The translations under genes and the position numbers were made by a program. Shown piece after piece: positions 38,298 to 48,475 of a stretch of DNA of 64,000 nucleotides. The first letter of the stretch is position 1. The number at the start of each line of letters is the position of its first letter. Location of the stretch: contig NZ_CAXHZC010000010.1 in NCBI RefSeq assembly GCF_964021845.1, positions 1 through 64,000 of the forward strand, in the 5' to 3' direction. Below the pieces are notes generated by a model. It ran no database searches, was not told the origin of the DNA, and was given only the letters and a program-made list of their open reading frames with translations. Source of the stretch: Arcticibacterium sp964021845 (GTDB lineage: Bacteria > Bacteroidota > Bacteroidia > Cytophagales > Spirosomataceae).

Positions 38298-39985
38298 TTT
38301 TCAATTGTTCCAAATTCATTTACAATAGATTTCGTTGCGGAATCTCCAAGCACATATTTATGCTGCATTCCTTTAAGTCTATTGTTTATCAAATTTATGT
38401 CATTAGACTCCTGCCCGTTGACAGATAAAAATACTCTACCAGTACCCATTGATTCAGAGTTACTGATAGTAACTTCCCTTGAACCAATCAAACTAATCAC
38501 CGCAGGTGTTTTTAGAGATGACTCCGCCCTTAAACTATTTATACGTAATGATTCGGTGTTCTCACAAATCACAGCGGGTCTTTGGTCCTCTTTATCATAG
38601 GAAAGTTGAACATTGTCTAAAACAATATTTTTGACATGACGAATATAAAAACCATATGCAGGTAAAGTCCCAAAAGTTAAACCATTAGGATAAGCGTCTT
38701 CTTTTTCGGGAATAGTTCGCAAACTCTCATCTGCCAATTTCCCACCTTCAAAGTCTAGGTTTATATTTCTCAAAACAACATTCTCTACCAATGCCGTTTT
38801 TAAACCTGTTATCGAACAGCCTTGATTAGAAGAGATACCCGAGCCCTGAATATTTTCAATCAAAATATCTTTCAAATGAGGTTTGTTTATTTCTGCATCC
38901 TTACGATAAGGACGGTTGCGGTTTCCCTGGCGAATAAATATTGCGGAACCTTTTATATTTCGTAATGATATATTGGACATACTTATACGTTCGATTCGTG
39001 CCCCATCTACAGTCATGATACTAAGTGCATCTATCCGGGTATCATATATTGTACAATTTGTGATGGTAATATCCTCAAATGTGCCACTAGTTTCTGTCCC
39101 AATTTTAATTCCTGAGGCATTTGTACTCACTATACAATTTGTAATTGTAATATCTCGGCAAGCTTGATCTGGAGAAAAGCTTTTAAGACAAATTCCATCA
39201 TCTCCACTATTAATATAACAGTTAGAGATTCGAACCTTTTCGCAATCTACCAGATCTAGTCCATCGGTATTTCGTCCCCTTTGGGCATAGAACCTTGGCT
39301 TTTCAATGTCTACATTTTCACGACTATCAACCGTAATTCCATCAATGATCATGTTTTTACATGATTGATAAGACTGTACCCATGAGCCGGAGTTTTTTAA
39401 AGTTATATCTCTAATCTGAATATCCTCGCAGCCTCGAAAATGAATAATTCTAGGTCTTCCACTAAAAGAAGGAAATAGATACGGGCCATCAAAATCGTCT
39501 CCTCGGCCATCAATGATGCCATTCCCAATAATTGAAATATTATGGGCATCCTCGGCATAAATGAGCGTTTTATTCGTAACAAAATCTCCTGAATAGGAAG
39601 GATATTTCGAAGGTGTTATTGGGTAATCGTCTACCTGATCACTACCCAACAGCATTGCACCAGACTCGATGTGCAGTGTCACGTTGCTCTTTAAATAAAT
39701 GGTTCCAGATAAGAATTTGCCGTTATGTAAGTAAACTCGACCTCCTCCCGCTGAATGACAAAGATTTATTGCCTCTTGGATAGCTTCAGTATCCTTTGTT
39801 TTTCCGTCTCCTTTCGCTCCTTGAGCGTATACATCCCAAGTACCTGAATCTACGATAAAACCACTATTGTCCAAATGCTCACTAAGCTTAGCCGTTGAGC
39901 GAATGCTTTGTTCTGAGCCAAGTGCACACCAAGTTGGCACTAAGACATTAGCTAGAATTAAAACAACAAGTATTTTATAATTCAT
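38294..39985 (-). CDS. GH28-like parallel beta-helix protein, copy B
   Basis: A 563-residue exported paralogue of copy A with the same order of motifs: WDVYAQGAKGDGKTKDTEAI, NTDGLDLVDC, GDDGICLKSFSPDQAC and TNASGIKIGTET in place of GHG. Both end with the same FGTIEK sequence. The pair arose by tandem duplication and has diverged mainly in loops, which may widen substrate range. Signal peptide at about 1-23. Translation of copy A is coupled to this gene. Confidence 0.78.
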   Translation of the reverse strand: MNYKILVVLILANVLVPTWCALGSEQSIRSTAKLSEHLDNSGFIVDSGTWDVYAQGAKGDGKTKDTEAIQEAINLCHSAGGGRVYLHNGKFLSGTIYLKSNVTLHIESGAMLLGSDQVDDYPITPSKYPSYSGDFVTNKTLIYAEDAHNISIIGNGIIDGRGDDFDGPYLFPSFSGRPRIIHFRGCEDIQIRDITLKNSGSWVQSYQSCKNMIIDGITVDSRENVDIEKPRFYAQRGRNTDGLDLVDCEKVRISNCYINSGDDGICLKSFSPDQACRDITITNCIVSTNASGIKIGTETSGTFEDITITNCTIYDTRIDALSIMTVDGARIERISMSNISLRNIKGSAIFIRQGNRNRPYRKDAEINKPHLKDILIENIQGSGISSNQGCSITGLKTALVENVVLRNINLDFEGGKLADESLRTIPEKEDAYPNGLTFGTLPAYGFYIRHVKNIVLDNVQLSYDKEDQRPAVICENTESLRINSLRAESSLKTPAVISLIGSREVTISNSESMGTGRVFLSVNGQESNDINLINNRLKGMQHKYVLGDSATKSIVNEFGTIEK

Positions 39986-40021
39986 TTATTACAATAAGTC
40001 TGGTATTCGTTTCCTTTTCCA

Positions 40022-41530
40022 TCAAACGACTTCTTTCTTCTCCATTATTAGCAAAGGATAATCACGTAAAGGGAGATTTCTCAACAATTGAGCCTCATGA
40101 CTTAACCTGTGCTTATCGTTATCATAAACCTTTTCATGTTCTTTGAGAGCGAATATTTCACCTTTTAAGGGATCAATTAAAACAGGATCTTCAAATCCAC
40201 TTCCTTCCCAATCCCATAAAATAATATGAGCCTTTCTATCCTCATAGTTATCCGCTGCTTTTTCAGTTGACCAAAAGGCAAGTACTAGCCCATTCGTGGT
40301 ATTTAATGTAGTAGAGCTAACCGATTGAAGTGTTTTGCCAACTCCATTCCCGTAAGCCACATATTCCTTTTCTCCTAGTACTCCTTTCCCGTCAATAACT
40401 TGTATAATGGAATTATGAACATTTACATCTCCATGTATTAGACTACCAAGGTATTGCAGTGCTTTAAAAGCAACTTTTGGGCTTATAGTAGGCTTGGCTC
40501 TTAATATCCCTTTGTAGTTTATTTTCCCTGACCCCTTTGGGTAATCATGTAAATCAATAATTAAAAACCAAAGTGTCATGTCTATGCCTAATGAGCAATC
40601 TGTCAGTAGGCGTCTTAGCATAATTTTCGCCTGTATATTTTCGGTATAGGGGCCTTCTCCGGCAAAACCTGTACTATTGGGATCGGAGGCAAAGCCATTT
40701 TCACCTTGCCATAATTTGAGTTTAGGATTGTACTTTGTAATAAAAGTTTTTAAAGCCTTTATTCTATCGGTGTAACTTTCTGGAACTGTGCCATAGGGAT
40801 GAAAAGAAAAAATGTCTATTTCATTACCCAAACCTGCTTCGAACATAGCTTTAATGAACGTGAAGGGAATCCTAGAAGTCACTCCACCAATTAACCTAGC
40901 ATCTGGACAATTCTTACGAATTATTGGTCCTGTAAGCTTCACTAAATCGACATACAAACTAGCATCAACTTCCCCTGGCCTCCAAAAGCCTTTTAGATTT
41001 GGTTCATTCCAAATTTCAAAGTATTGAACTTTCCCTTTATAGCGTTTAGCCAAAGCTTTCACAAAACGAACCCAGCCATCTTTGGCTTCTTGAGTAAGCA
41101 TTGGATGAGAGCCCCTTTCACTCTCCGTATAATGGAGGTTTCCATACCCCACGTTAAAAAAAGGTTGGAAACCACGCTGAATTAAACCATCTACACTTTC
41201 ATCTAACCATTTCCATTCATACTTATTCTTAACAGCTTCAACGCGGTTCCAACCAGTTTGTAATCTTGCCCATTTAACAGATAAATCATCCATCCAAGGA
41301 TATACCTCTTTCGGTTCCCAAAGTTTACGGTCTAGGGTCTCACAACCAATTCCGAAAGGAGAAGATTGAATGTCTTTAGGCTTTTTGATTTCAACATTAC
41401 CAATCTTTTCTAATTCAATTTTATCATTTTTAAAAATCGTAACAACCCCTTCTTCTCCCCGACCAATAAGAGATGCAGGCAAGGGAAGAACAGCTAAAGA
41501 TTTCAGAAATACCCTTCTATTACTTTCCAT
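40022..41530 (-). CDS. Clan GH-A glycoside hydrolase, copy 1
   Basis: A 502-residue (beta/alpha)8-barrel enzyme with an N-terminal Tat-like signal (NRRVFLKSLAVLPLPASL). Acid/base Glu is in YFEIWNEPNLKG; the nucleophile Glu is in LWQGENGFAS, on strands 4 and 7 as in clan GH-A. The folding order and the C-terminal beta domain recall GH39-like enzymes. It shares the layout of the second GH-A protein at 44.3-45.7 kb. It probably removes sugars from the glycan backbone or side chains in the periplasm. The family number cannot be fixed by eye. Confidence 0.75.
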   Translation of the reverse strand: MESNRRVFLKSLAVLPLPASLIGRGEEGVVTIFKNDKIELEKIGNVEIKKPKDIQSSPFGIGCETLDRKLWEPKEVYPWMDDLSVKWARLQTGWNRVEAVKNKYEWKWLDESVDGLIQRGFQPFFNVGYGNLHYTESERGSHPMLTQEAKDGWVRFVKALAKRYKGKVQYFEIWNEPNLKGFWRPGEVDASLYVDLVKLTGPIIRKNCPDARLIGGVTSRIPFTFIKAMFEAGLGNEIDIFSFHPYGTVPESYTDRIKALKTFITKYNPKLKLWQGENGFASDPNSTGFAGEGPYTENIQAKIMLRRLLTDCSLGIDMTLWFLIIDLHDYPKGSGKINYKGILRAKPTISPKVAFKALQYLGSLIHGDVNVHNSIIQVIDGKGVLGEKEYVAYGNGVGKTLQSVSSTTLNTTNGLVLAFWSTEKAADNYEDRKAHIILWDWEGSGFEDPVLIDPLKGEIFALKEHEKVYDNDKHRLSHEAQLLRNLPLRDYPLLIMEKKEVV

Positions 41531-41532
41531 AA

Positions 41533-42696
41533 TTATGTGTCTTTATTTTCGTTATTTAATGCCCCGTTGAAAACATTGCAAACATGCAATGAATTAGCGT
41601 TATACTGATAATTTCCTTCATAACCGGTATCTCCTAAGAATTCACTCACCAGAGCAATGGAAAGAGGATAAAACCATGATCCTAACATAATTTTCTCTCG
41701 ATTTGGGTCTTCATCTCGAAGCTCTGCAGATGCCATCTTATCTCCCTCTTTCCAAATCCAGTGAGGACGAGGAACCCAATCTGCTAGTTCACTATCTTTT
41801 CTATGCAATAACCAACCTACTCCATCTTCGCTTTCATGCTGCAAAGCATGAGCTAAGTATTTGCGACAAGCCACCTCCACATCTTCTCTTCGGTAATCTG
41901 TCAAAGCCATCAGATTAACTAGTTGATATGCTCCATCAAAGTCAGGACAGTCAGACCCTCCGGGCCAAAATGAGCCGTCTGGTAATTGACAAGCCAGTGT
42001 GGAGTCAACACATCGCTCTAAATGTTTTAATGGCCAACCTAGAGCAAAGTATATGGGCACTACATGTATAGTTCCAAAAAGTCCATTTGGTAAATCTGCA
42101 CCAAATTGAGTCCCCCAAAAACCTGTTTCCGGATCTTGTAACTCCTCTAAGGCTTTGTACATCCCTTTCTCCATTAAATCATTAACTTCAGAACCTCCAA
42201 ACCAGTCTCGATGTGCAAAAAGAGCCGTAGCGGCTGCTAAAACCTGATTTCCAGCAGACCAAGAGTTTTCCCAATTATAATGCTTTACCCAGTCATATAA
42301 TTTTTCAGCATTTAATAAAGGCTCTAAAAAACTTAATTCCTTTTCGGCTTTACGACCTAAAACCCTTAACGCCCATATATTTCCTCTTGTATAATGCCAT
42401 GCCGGCTCCATTTCTTCAATGGACCTAATTCGCTTTTTGTCTGATTCATGTTTAGAGAAATAACCCTGCTCTGTTTGACGACGTGTAAACTGTGAAGCCC
42501 ACCTATCTAAGTCCTTTTCAGAATACCTAGACAATTCACCAAATAAATCAAGCACATGTGCTGCATGGTAAGAGCCGTAGAAACTCTCACCTTCATTAGG
42601 TTCCTTACTATAAACCCCAGGCGTATGACCAATCTTCATAGATTCTACAAAATCCAACGACACCTTCTTTATTCTTTGATAACAACTATTCTGCAT
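41533..42696 (-). CDS. Alpha/alpha-toroid protein of unknown function
   Basis: A 387-residue protein without signal peptide. Repeated helical units (RQTEQGYFSKHES, LQDPETGFWGTQFG, LACQLPDGSFWPGG, HALQHESEDGVGWLLHRKD) have the Gx(F/W)xxx turn pattern of terpenoid-cyclase-like alpha/alpha toroids, a fold also used by GH88/GH105 and other lyase-related proteins. I see no catalytic pair typical of unsaturated glucuronyl hydrolases. It starts 39 nt after the GH28 gene and is two nt from the GH-A gene. Likely a cytoplasmic member of the degradation pathway; function not assigned. Confidence 0.55.
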   Translation of the reverse strand: MQNSCYQRIKKVSLDFVESMKIGHTPGVYSKEPNEGESFYGSYHAAHVLDLFGELSRYSEKDLDRWASQFTRRQTEQGYFSKHESDKKRIRSIEEMEPAWHYTRGNIWALRVLGRKAEKELSFLEPLLNAEKLYDWVKHYNWENSWSAGNQVLAAATALFAHRDWFGGSEVNDLMEKGMYKALEELQDPETGFWGTQFGADLPNGLFGTIHVVPIYFALGWPLKHLERCVDSTLACQLPDGSFWPGGSDCPDFDGAYQLVNLMALTDYRREDVEVACRKYLAHALQHESEDGVGWLLHRKDSELADWVPRPHWIWKEGDKMASAELRDEDPNREKIMLGSWFYPLSIALVSEFLGDTGYEGNYQYNANSLHVCNVFNGALNNENKDT

Positions 42697-42735
42697 ATTT
42701 CTATTATTCTTTTTCTTTCGTTTTCTAAAACAATA

Positions 42736-44295
42736 CTATTCCCACAGTTGGATTTTCACTTCCTGTTTCATTAAATCATCTCTGAAGTTTATGGACGGCT
42801 TTTTACCTTTATAATTCACCTGAACACCTTGGATTAAGCCGCTTATACTTATAAATTCTTCTCCGCGTTTTACTTCCTCTGAAATATTTATGTTTTGACA
42901 GTCTTCAAGGTGATAATTCATCCCATTTTCAGATTCAATATTATTATTCTCAAAAACAATCTCGTTTGCGTTTGAACAAATTACTCCTTGAAAACTATTT
43001 ATTTTTATATCCTTTAACTCAATATCTGAAAGGAATTGACCTCCCGGAAGACCTTGAATTTTAATGGCCGTTTTGGCTTTTTTACATTCAATATTTTTAA
43101 GATGAAATTTTCTAAAAACTGGTGCATCGTTTAATTGATTACGCGTTCTCCGATTATAGGCCATTTCTCTTTCTATTGGTTCGCTATCATATAGAAGGTT
43201 AAAAACAATCGCTTCATTTTTAATCGAATCCATTCTAATATTTCTAACCCAAACATTTTCTACCACTCCTCCTCTACCAAGGCGAGACTTAAACCGTATT
43301 CCTCTATCTGTGCCCGAAAAGTCGCAATCTTCGACTAACACATTTTTAACCCCAGCAGACATTTCACTTCCAATTACAAAACCTCCATGCCCCGACAGTA
43401 CATGGCAACCACGAACGACAATGTTTTCGCTCGGTCTACCTATCTCCCAAGCTTCTTCATCACGACCGGACTTAATACAAATAGCATCATCACCTACGTC
43501 AAGGAAGCAATCTTCAATGAGCACGTTTTTACAGCCATCGGGATCGATACCATCATTATTAGGCCCATGTGAAATGATACTAATACCCCTAACTATTAGG
43601 TTTTCACAAAAAACAGGATGCAAATTCCATGAAGAGCCGTCCCTCATGGTAAAGCCTTCTAACAATATATTCTTACATTCTAAAAATTGTATGAAAGGTG
43701 GTCTTACGCCATCATCCTCTGTACCAAACACTCTCTCCTTAATTGGTACTCTTGACTTTCCCATTTTAAACAGTTCCGTCATTCCTGGCTGCTTGTTTTT
43801 CCAAGGCCACCAAACCTGACCTTGCCCATTAAGCGTTCCTTTTCCAGTTATTGCAATATTTTCGCAGTCTTTGGCATAAATCATTGGCGAATAATTATAA
43901 CAGAAAAAGCCTCCTCTTTGAATTAAAACCACAGGAAGATAATCTTCAAAGTTTTGGCTAAACCGCACTTCAGCATCCTCTTCTATGTGAAGGTTTACAT
44001 TACTTTTTAGATGAATAGGACCTGTAAGCCACACACCTTCTGGAATCAACACTATCCCCCCGCCAGATTGATGACAATCTTCTATTGCTCGAGCTATGGC
44101 CTTAGTTATATAACCTTCCTTGTCAACTTTATTTCCAGTATATGAGCGAATGTCAAAAACTTGCTTCTTAAAGCTTGGCTCCTCCCATCTAGGAAAATAA
44201 AATGGAATACTTGTGTCCGCACTTTGGGCGGATGCGTTTTGGCTGAGCAGAACCAAAACCATAAACCATAGTATTTTCCTTGAGATATTTTCCAT
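42736..44295 (-). CDS. GH28 glycoside hydrolase (polygalacturonase family)
   Basis: A 519-residue exported enzyme (signal in residues 1-24) with all GH28 landmarks: NND at 247-249 with Asp251, GDD at 268-270, GHG at 302-304 and RFK at 334-336. Family members invert the configuration while cutting galacturonides or rhamnogalacturonans. It is the canonical GH28 of the locus, in contrast to the two divergent beta-helix copies downstream. Four nt separate it from the GH-A gene upstream. Confidence 0.88.
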   Translation of the reverse strand: MENISRKILWFMVLVLLSQNASAQSADTSIPFYFPRWEEPSFKKQVFDIRSYTGNKVDKEGYITKAIARAIEDCHQSGGGIVLIPEGVWLTGPIHLKSNVNLHIEEDAEVRFSQNFEDYLPVVLIQRGGFFCYNYSPMIYAKDCENIAITGKGTLNGQGQVWWPWKNKQPGMTELFKMGKSRVPIKERVFGTEDDGVRPPFIQFLECKNILLEGFTMRDGSSWNLHPVFCENLIVRGISIISHGPNNDGIDPDGCKNVLIEDCFLDVGDDAICIKSGRDEEAWEIGRPSENIVVRGCHVLSGHGGFVIGSEMSAGVKNVLVEDCDFSGTDRGIRFKSRLGRGGVVENVWVRNIRMDSIKNEAIVFNLLYDSEPIEREMAYNRRTRNQLNDAPVFRKFHLKNIECKKAKTAIKIQGLPGGQFLSDIELKDIKINSFQGVICSNANEIVFENNNIESENGMNYHLEDCQNINISEEVKRGEEFISISGLIQGVQVNYKGKKPSINFRDDLMKQEVKIQLWE

Positions 44296-44299
44296 TTTA

Positions 44300-45721
44300 T
44301 TACTTCAACAATAATGTTGCTTTTTCTGCTATTAAGACTGGGTAGTCTGGAATTGGTATACCTGAAAAAACGTATTGCATACCATCCTTTTTCCAGTTTG
44401 CTTCAGGAATTTCCAATACATTACCAGAGATTAATTCCACCAATACTGGTTTCTCGAAAGAAGCATTTTCAAGGGTCACCGTTGCCACTTTGGATTGGTA
44501 TTCCTCAGCTGGTCGCCCTTCGTTACTCCATAAGCTGGTTATTGTTCCTCCATTTTTCTTATGGCGATATTGAAATATGGACACGCTATCTTGGTCAGTA
44601 ATTGGTTTTTCATTTTTTAATAATTCTATTTGACTGTCAAAAAGCGAAAAAGCATGTTGGGCAGCTTTGTATGACATTTTTGGCCTTTCAATTGTTTTAT
44701 CAGGGTTTGTTTTCAAAATCCCTTTGGTATTTACCCCTACCATATGATCGCCTGCCGCATAATGCATATCACTGATAGTAAACAAGTTTGTCGCTATTCC
44801 ACGTCCATGATCGCCCATCATTCGACGTAAGTTCCATTTAGCTTGCGATAATTCAGTCCAGTCATATTGACGTAAAGCACCTATTGTTACCTCTTTAGGT
44901 GTAGAAGGAGCACCATTCTCTCCTTGCATAAATTCAATATCTGAATTATAAGACCATACCAACTCTCTCAATATTTCAATTTTAGGGTACGATGTACTCG
45001 GATTTGGCGTATACCCATGGTATGAGAAAACATCAATGAATTGAAGTCCATCATTTTCTTTTAGGTAGTCCATAAAATCCCTAACAAAGTCAAGTTTCGT
45101 AACACTTGCCATACCCAATGCAATCAGACGTGCTTCTGGTTGTTCTTCTTTTACAATTTTTGCAGTTCTTAGGTAAAACTCCCCAAGTTGCCTTCCAGTA
45201 TGCGTCTTGTTTATGTCTGGTTCATTCCAAATTTCCCACTCGGGAACATGACTTTTATAACGATTAACCATAGCTCTAGTCCAATTATCCCACGCCGTAA
45301 GTGCCTCTTCACCCATAGGAATAAGGCCTGCTAATTTTGCTTCGCCTCCACCCTCATAAATAGGATTTCCATAAGATAGTTCTACCCATGGTGACACTCC
45401 TCTTTCTGCGGCATCTGGGATAACTTTATCTAGCCATTCAAAATCATACTCACCTTTAACTTTTTCTGTTCTGGCCCAGCCACCCTGAAGGCGTATACGT
45501 TTAGCCCCTAGAGGCCCCAAATACTCTTTGTATGACTGATAATCTGTATAATCTCGATCCATGGTTTCTCCCCCAATTGACCAAGTGCTTGATTCAATTT
45601 CTTTTGCGTCTCTAGTCTCTAATTGACCTAAACTCTTCCATTCTCCATTGTTTGATGAAGAGTCGCAGGAGAAAGCACCAACCATCAAACTCGTTATTGA
45701 CAAGTATTTTAATATGTTCAT
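44300..45721 (-). CDS. Clan GH-A glycoside hydrolase lipoprotein, copy 2
   Basis: About 473 residues from ATG 45721; the upstream 25 codons overlap the esterase gene and carry no signal. The lipoprotein signal MNILKYLSITSLMVGAFSC places it in a membrane leaflet, unlike copy 1, which has a Tat-like signal. Acid/base Glu in PEWEIWNEPDINK and nucleophile Glu in FMQGENGAPS. A beta-sandwich-like tail follows (about 400-473). The two GH-A proteins share order of motifs and are likely ancient paralogues with different positions in the degradation chain. Confidence 0.76.
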   Translation of the reverse strand: MNILKYLSITSLMVGAFSCDSSSNNGEWKSLGQLETRDAKEIESSTWSIGGETMDRDYTDYQSYKEYLGPLGAKRIRLQGGWARTEKVKGEYDFEWLDKVIPDAAERGVSPWVELSYGNPIYEGGGEAKLAGLIPMGEEALTAWDNWTRAMVNRYKSHVPEWEIWNEPDINKTHTGRQLGEFYLRTAKIVKEEQPEARLIALGMASVTKLDFVRDFMDYLKENDGLQFIDVFSYHGYTPNPSTSYPKIEILRELVWSYNSDIEFMQGENGAPSTPKEVTIGALRQYDWTELSQAKWNLRRMMGDHGRGIATNLFTISDMHYAAGDHMVGVNTKGILKTNPDKTIERPKMSYKAAQHAFSLFDSQIELLKNEKPITDQDSVSIFQYRHKKNGGTITSLWSNEGRPAEEYQSKVATVTLENASFEKPVLVELISGNVLEIPEANWKKDGMQYVFSGIPIPDYPVLIAEKATLLLK

Positions 45722-45773
45722 TGTTTCTTTTTTTTTAATATTCTTTGTTTTAAACTCAATAAAGAGCTCATTT

Positions 45774-46691
45774 TTATTCCAACCCCCTCTTGCCAAACCA
45801 GTGTCTCAATTCAGACATCCATGAATTCTCAACTTCTGGGGCAACTCCAAAACCGTGTACATTTTCTTCATAAATATGTAACTCAGCAGGTACCCTATTC
45901 TCTTTTAATGCCTGATAAAAAAGTATACTGTTTGAAACAGACACCCCAGGGTCTTCTCCAGCATGTACCAAAAAGGTAGGTGGTGTATTAACATTTACCT
46001 GTTCATTTGGTGAGAAGTCTGCAAGCAACTCTTCATTCAGGTTTTCACCTAGAAGGTTTCTCCGTGAACCCTTATGCACATACGTGCCTCGAAAAGTCAC
46101 TACAGGCCAAGCTAAGATTAGAAAGTCAGGTCTTAGGTCTATAGTATCTTTGCCCTTTTCGTAGGAAACATTCCAATGGGTAGCTGCCATAGCAGCTAAA
46201 TGCCCACCAGCGGATGAACCCCAAAGGCCAACTTTATCTCTCTTTAAGTTCCATTCAGAGGCTCTTCCTCGGACTACCCTCAAAGCTTGCTGAACATCTT
46301 GAAGTGAACCAATCGAGGGATCCACCATTAAACCATCTGCTGGTAATCGATAAGTTAAAATGAAAGCAGTAACTCCCATTTCATTTAATCGCTGAGCAAT
46401 AAACCTAACATTTTCAATATTCAAATTCCTATAGCCGCCGCCAGGGCAAAGTATAACACTTGCCCCATTGGGACTATTAGGACGGTAGAGCAAAAGCCTT
46501 GGGTTTAAAACAGAAGACAATGCAATAAGCTGGCCCTCTGAATTAAAAGTCATTTTCTCTGGTCTGTCTATATTTATTGCATTCGGCACTCCCGATGGAT
46601 AAAGTAGGATTTCTGTTTCCGATTGCCCTTTACAGATAGTCTGTAAAGAAATCAATAAGATAAAAAGGAGTGCCGAAATACAATTAAACAT
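45774..46691 (-). CDS. Secreted alpha/beta-hydrolase esterase
   Basis: A 305-residue alpha/beta-hydrolase with a signal peptide (about 1-22). The oxyanion region is VILCPGGGYRNL, the nucleophile elbow LWGSSAGGHLAA, and Asp and His are in VHAGEDPGVS and ENVHGFGV. The form is that of BD-FAE/acetyl-xylan-esterase-like enzymes. It follows SusD by 37 nt and probably removes acetyl or other ester groups from the captured glycan. Confidence 0.82.
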   Translation of the reverse strand: MFNCISALLFILLISLQTICKGQSETEILLYPSGVPNAINIDRPEKMTFNSEGQLIALSSVLNPRLLLYRPNSPNGASVILCPGGGYRNLNIENVRFIAQRLNEMGVTAFILTYRLPADGLMVDPSIGSLQDVQQALRVVRGRASEWNLKRDKVGLWGSSAGGHLAAMAATHWNVSYEKGKDTIDLRPDFLILAWPVVTFRGTYVHKGSRRNLLGENLNEELLADFSPNEQVNVNTPPTFLVHAGEDPGVSVSNSILFYQALKENRVPAELHIYEENVHGFGVAPEVENSWMSELRHWFGKRGLE

Positions 46692-46728
46692 TTTAATTAT
46701 TTTATATAATTTCAGATAACACTTTAGA

Positions 46729-48426
46729 TTAGTAACCTGGATTCTGCTCTAAAGTAGCGTCTTTATTTGCTTCGATTTCAGAAAAAGGTATTGGGTATAA
46801 ATTATTGTAGTCGTTAATATCATCCCCATTTAAAGGGTTATATTTCCTCACCCTTTCTACCAGTTTCCCCATTCTAACCAATGTTAAACGACGATTTTCT
46901 TCGAAAACCAACTCTCTTGCTCTTTCATCTAAAATATATTCTAAACTTACTTCACCTGGCTCAACCAATTCCGCATTTGCTCTTGCACGAATTACGTTGA
47001 TATCTGCTGCAGCTTCCGCCGATTGCCCTTTCAAGAAATAAGCCTCTGCTCTAATAAGATAAGTTTCAGGAAGCCTAATAAGATAATCATCTCTATAAGT
47101 AGCCCCAGCCGTTGATTTCAAAGTCAAGGTTACAGGATCGTCAATTAAACCCGATGGATGTTGACCTGGTGTGGTAACTTTTGAAGGAATAGGATACCAT
47201 CTCCAGCTCTGTGCAACCCACTGTTCCGTAGGGAAATCAAGCATACTCTTTCCAAAAAAGTCTGAGTCTGGATTCGCATAAATAAAATCACGAACTATAT
47301 TATATTTTGAGGTCCTAATATCAGGATTATCTACTACCCTATTATCTGCATCTGGATCTAAACCCCAGATATCATATAAATAATAGTCAGTAGTTCTTAA
47401 AAATGAAGCTCCTCTACCTCCTTCATTTAAAGTAGATCTTGGTGCACTATTCAATGAAGCAGCATCTCCATTGGGATCCTTCAAAGTCCATGAAGCTGGG
47501 GCAACTACTCTTTCCAGCTTGTTTTCAGCAGAACCTGTCGACGTCATCCCACCGCCAGGTATATCAACTTCATACTGGGCAACCCAAATTGCCTCCGTGT
47601 TTCCAGATGAACGATTTTGATTTCCCACTCGAAATAAATCATAAAATACATCACCCGGCATATCTTTAAGACTCCCAAAACGCTCGGTCATTAAAGATAA
47701 ATTAGACCGATCAATAACTTCACTTGCTGCCGCAATCGCCTTATCATACTCCTTTAAGGTTAAATAAGTTTCCGCCAAGAGGTGATTTGCCACAGCTTTA
47801 CTTAGCCTTCCATCTGACACACCATCGACATTAGGCAAGTTATTGGCAGCATCTGTTGCATCACTTATAATTTGAGCAAAAATTTCTTCTTTCGAAGCTC
47901 TAACAAAATCACTCTTTGGAGAACTAGCCTCTTCCAACACTAAAGGAACTCCTCCATAAATATGTACCAAAAAACGATAAGCCCAAGCTCTAAAAAGTTT
48001 AGCCTCGCTAGCAATAAGTGCTTGTTTCGCTTCTGAAACTTCTGACTCAGGTAATCTTGCAATAATGGTATTGGCATTAGAAATTATTTTATAATAATTA
48101 TTCCAATGAAAGGCAGTAACGGAGTTTTGGGGAGTAACCACTGTATTATAGTCTCCCAATCTATTATTATCCAGACGGGCATTATATCCAATATCTGTCC
48201 CCAAAAATTGGATATACTCTTGTGCATTCGCTTTAACACCTTGAACATACCTAACCTTGGAATAAAGATCGACTAGGGCAGCTTCAAAGTTAGCTTCATT
48301 CACATACGAATTTCCTGGACTATAGAAATCAAGAGGTATTTCTTTTAAAAAGGCATCTTCTTTACAGCCTATGTTTAGCATCATTAACATGCTTACTAAA
48401 CTTATTTTTAGTATACGAGTTTTCAT
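46729..48426 (-). CDS. SusD/RagB family lipoprotein of the polysaccharide locus
   Basis: A 565-residue SusD-like protein with lipobox LNIGC (Cys21). Typical core segments are SEAKLFRAWAYRFLVHIYGGVPLV, LPETYLIRAEAYFLKGQSAEAAADINVIRARA in part and the C-terminal NNLYPIPFSEIEAN and LEQNPGY. It is encoded 49 nt after SusC and forms the surface lid of that transporter. It is longer than the first SusD of the window, so the ligands should differ. Confidence 0.92.
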   Translation of the reverse strand: MKTRILKISLVSMLMMLNIGCKEDAFLKEIPLDFYSPGNSYVNEANFEAALVDLYSKVRYVQGVKANAQEYIQFLGTDIGYNARLDNNRLGDYNTVVTPQNSVTAFHWNNYYKIISNANTIIARLPESEVSEAKQALIASEAKLFRAWAYRFLVHIYGGVPLVLEEASSPKSDFVRASKEEIFAQIISDATDAANNLPNVDGVSDGRLSKAVANHLLAETYLTLKEYDKAIAAASEVIDRSNLSLMTERFGSLKDMPGDVFYDLFRVGNQNRSSGNTEAIWVAQYEVDIPGGGMTSTGSAENKLERVVAPASWTLKDPNGDAASLNSAPRSTLNEGGRGASFLRTTDYYLYDIWGLDPDADNRVVDNPDIRTSKYNIVRDFIYANPDSDFFGKSMLDFPTEQWVAQSWRWYPIPSKVTTPGQHPSGLIDDPVTLTLKSTAGATYRDDYLIRLPETYLIRAEAYFLKGQSAEAAADINVIRARANAELVEPGEVSLEYILDERARELVFEENRRLTLVRMGKLVERVRKYNPLNGDDINDYNNLYPIPFSEIEANKDATLEQNPGY

Positions 48427-48475
48427 ATTTTTAATATTTAAACGTCAGTTAAATGATAGTTCATAATGAACTTAT

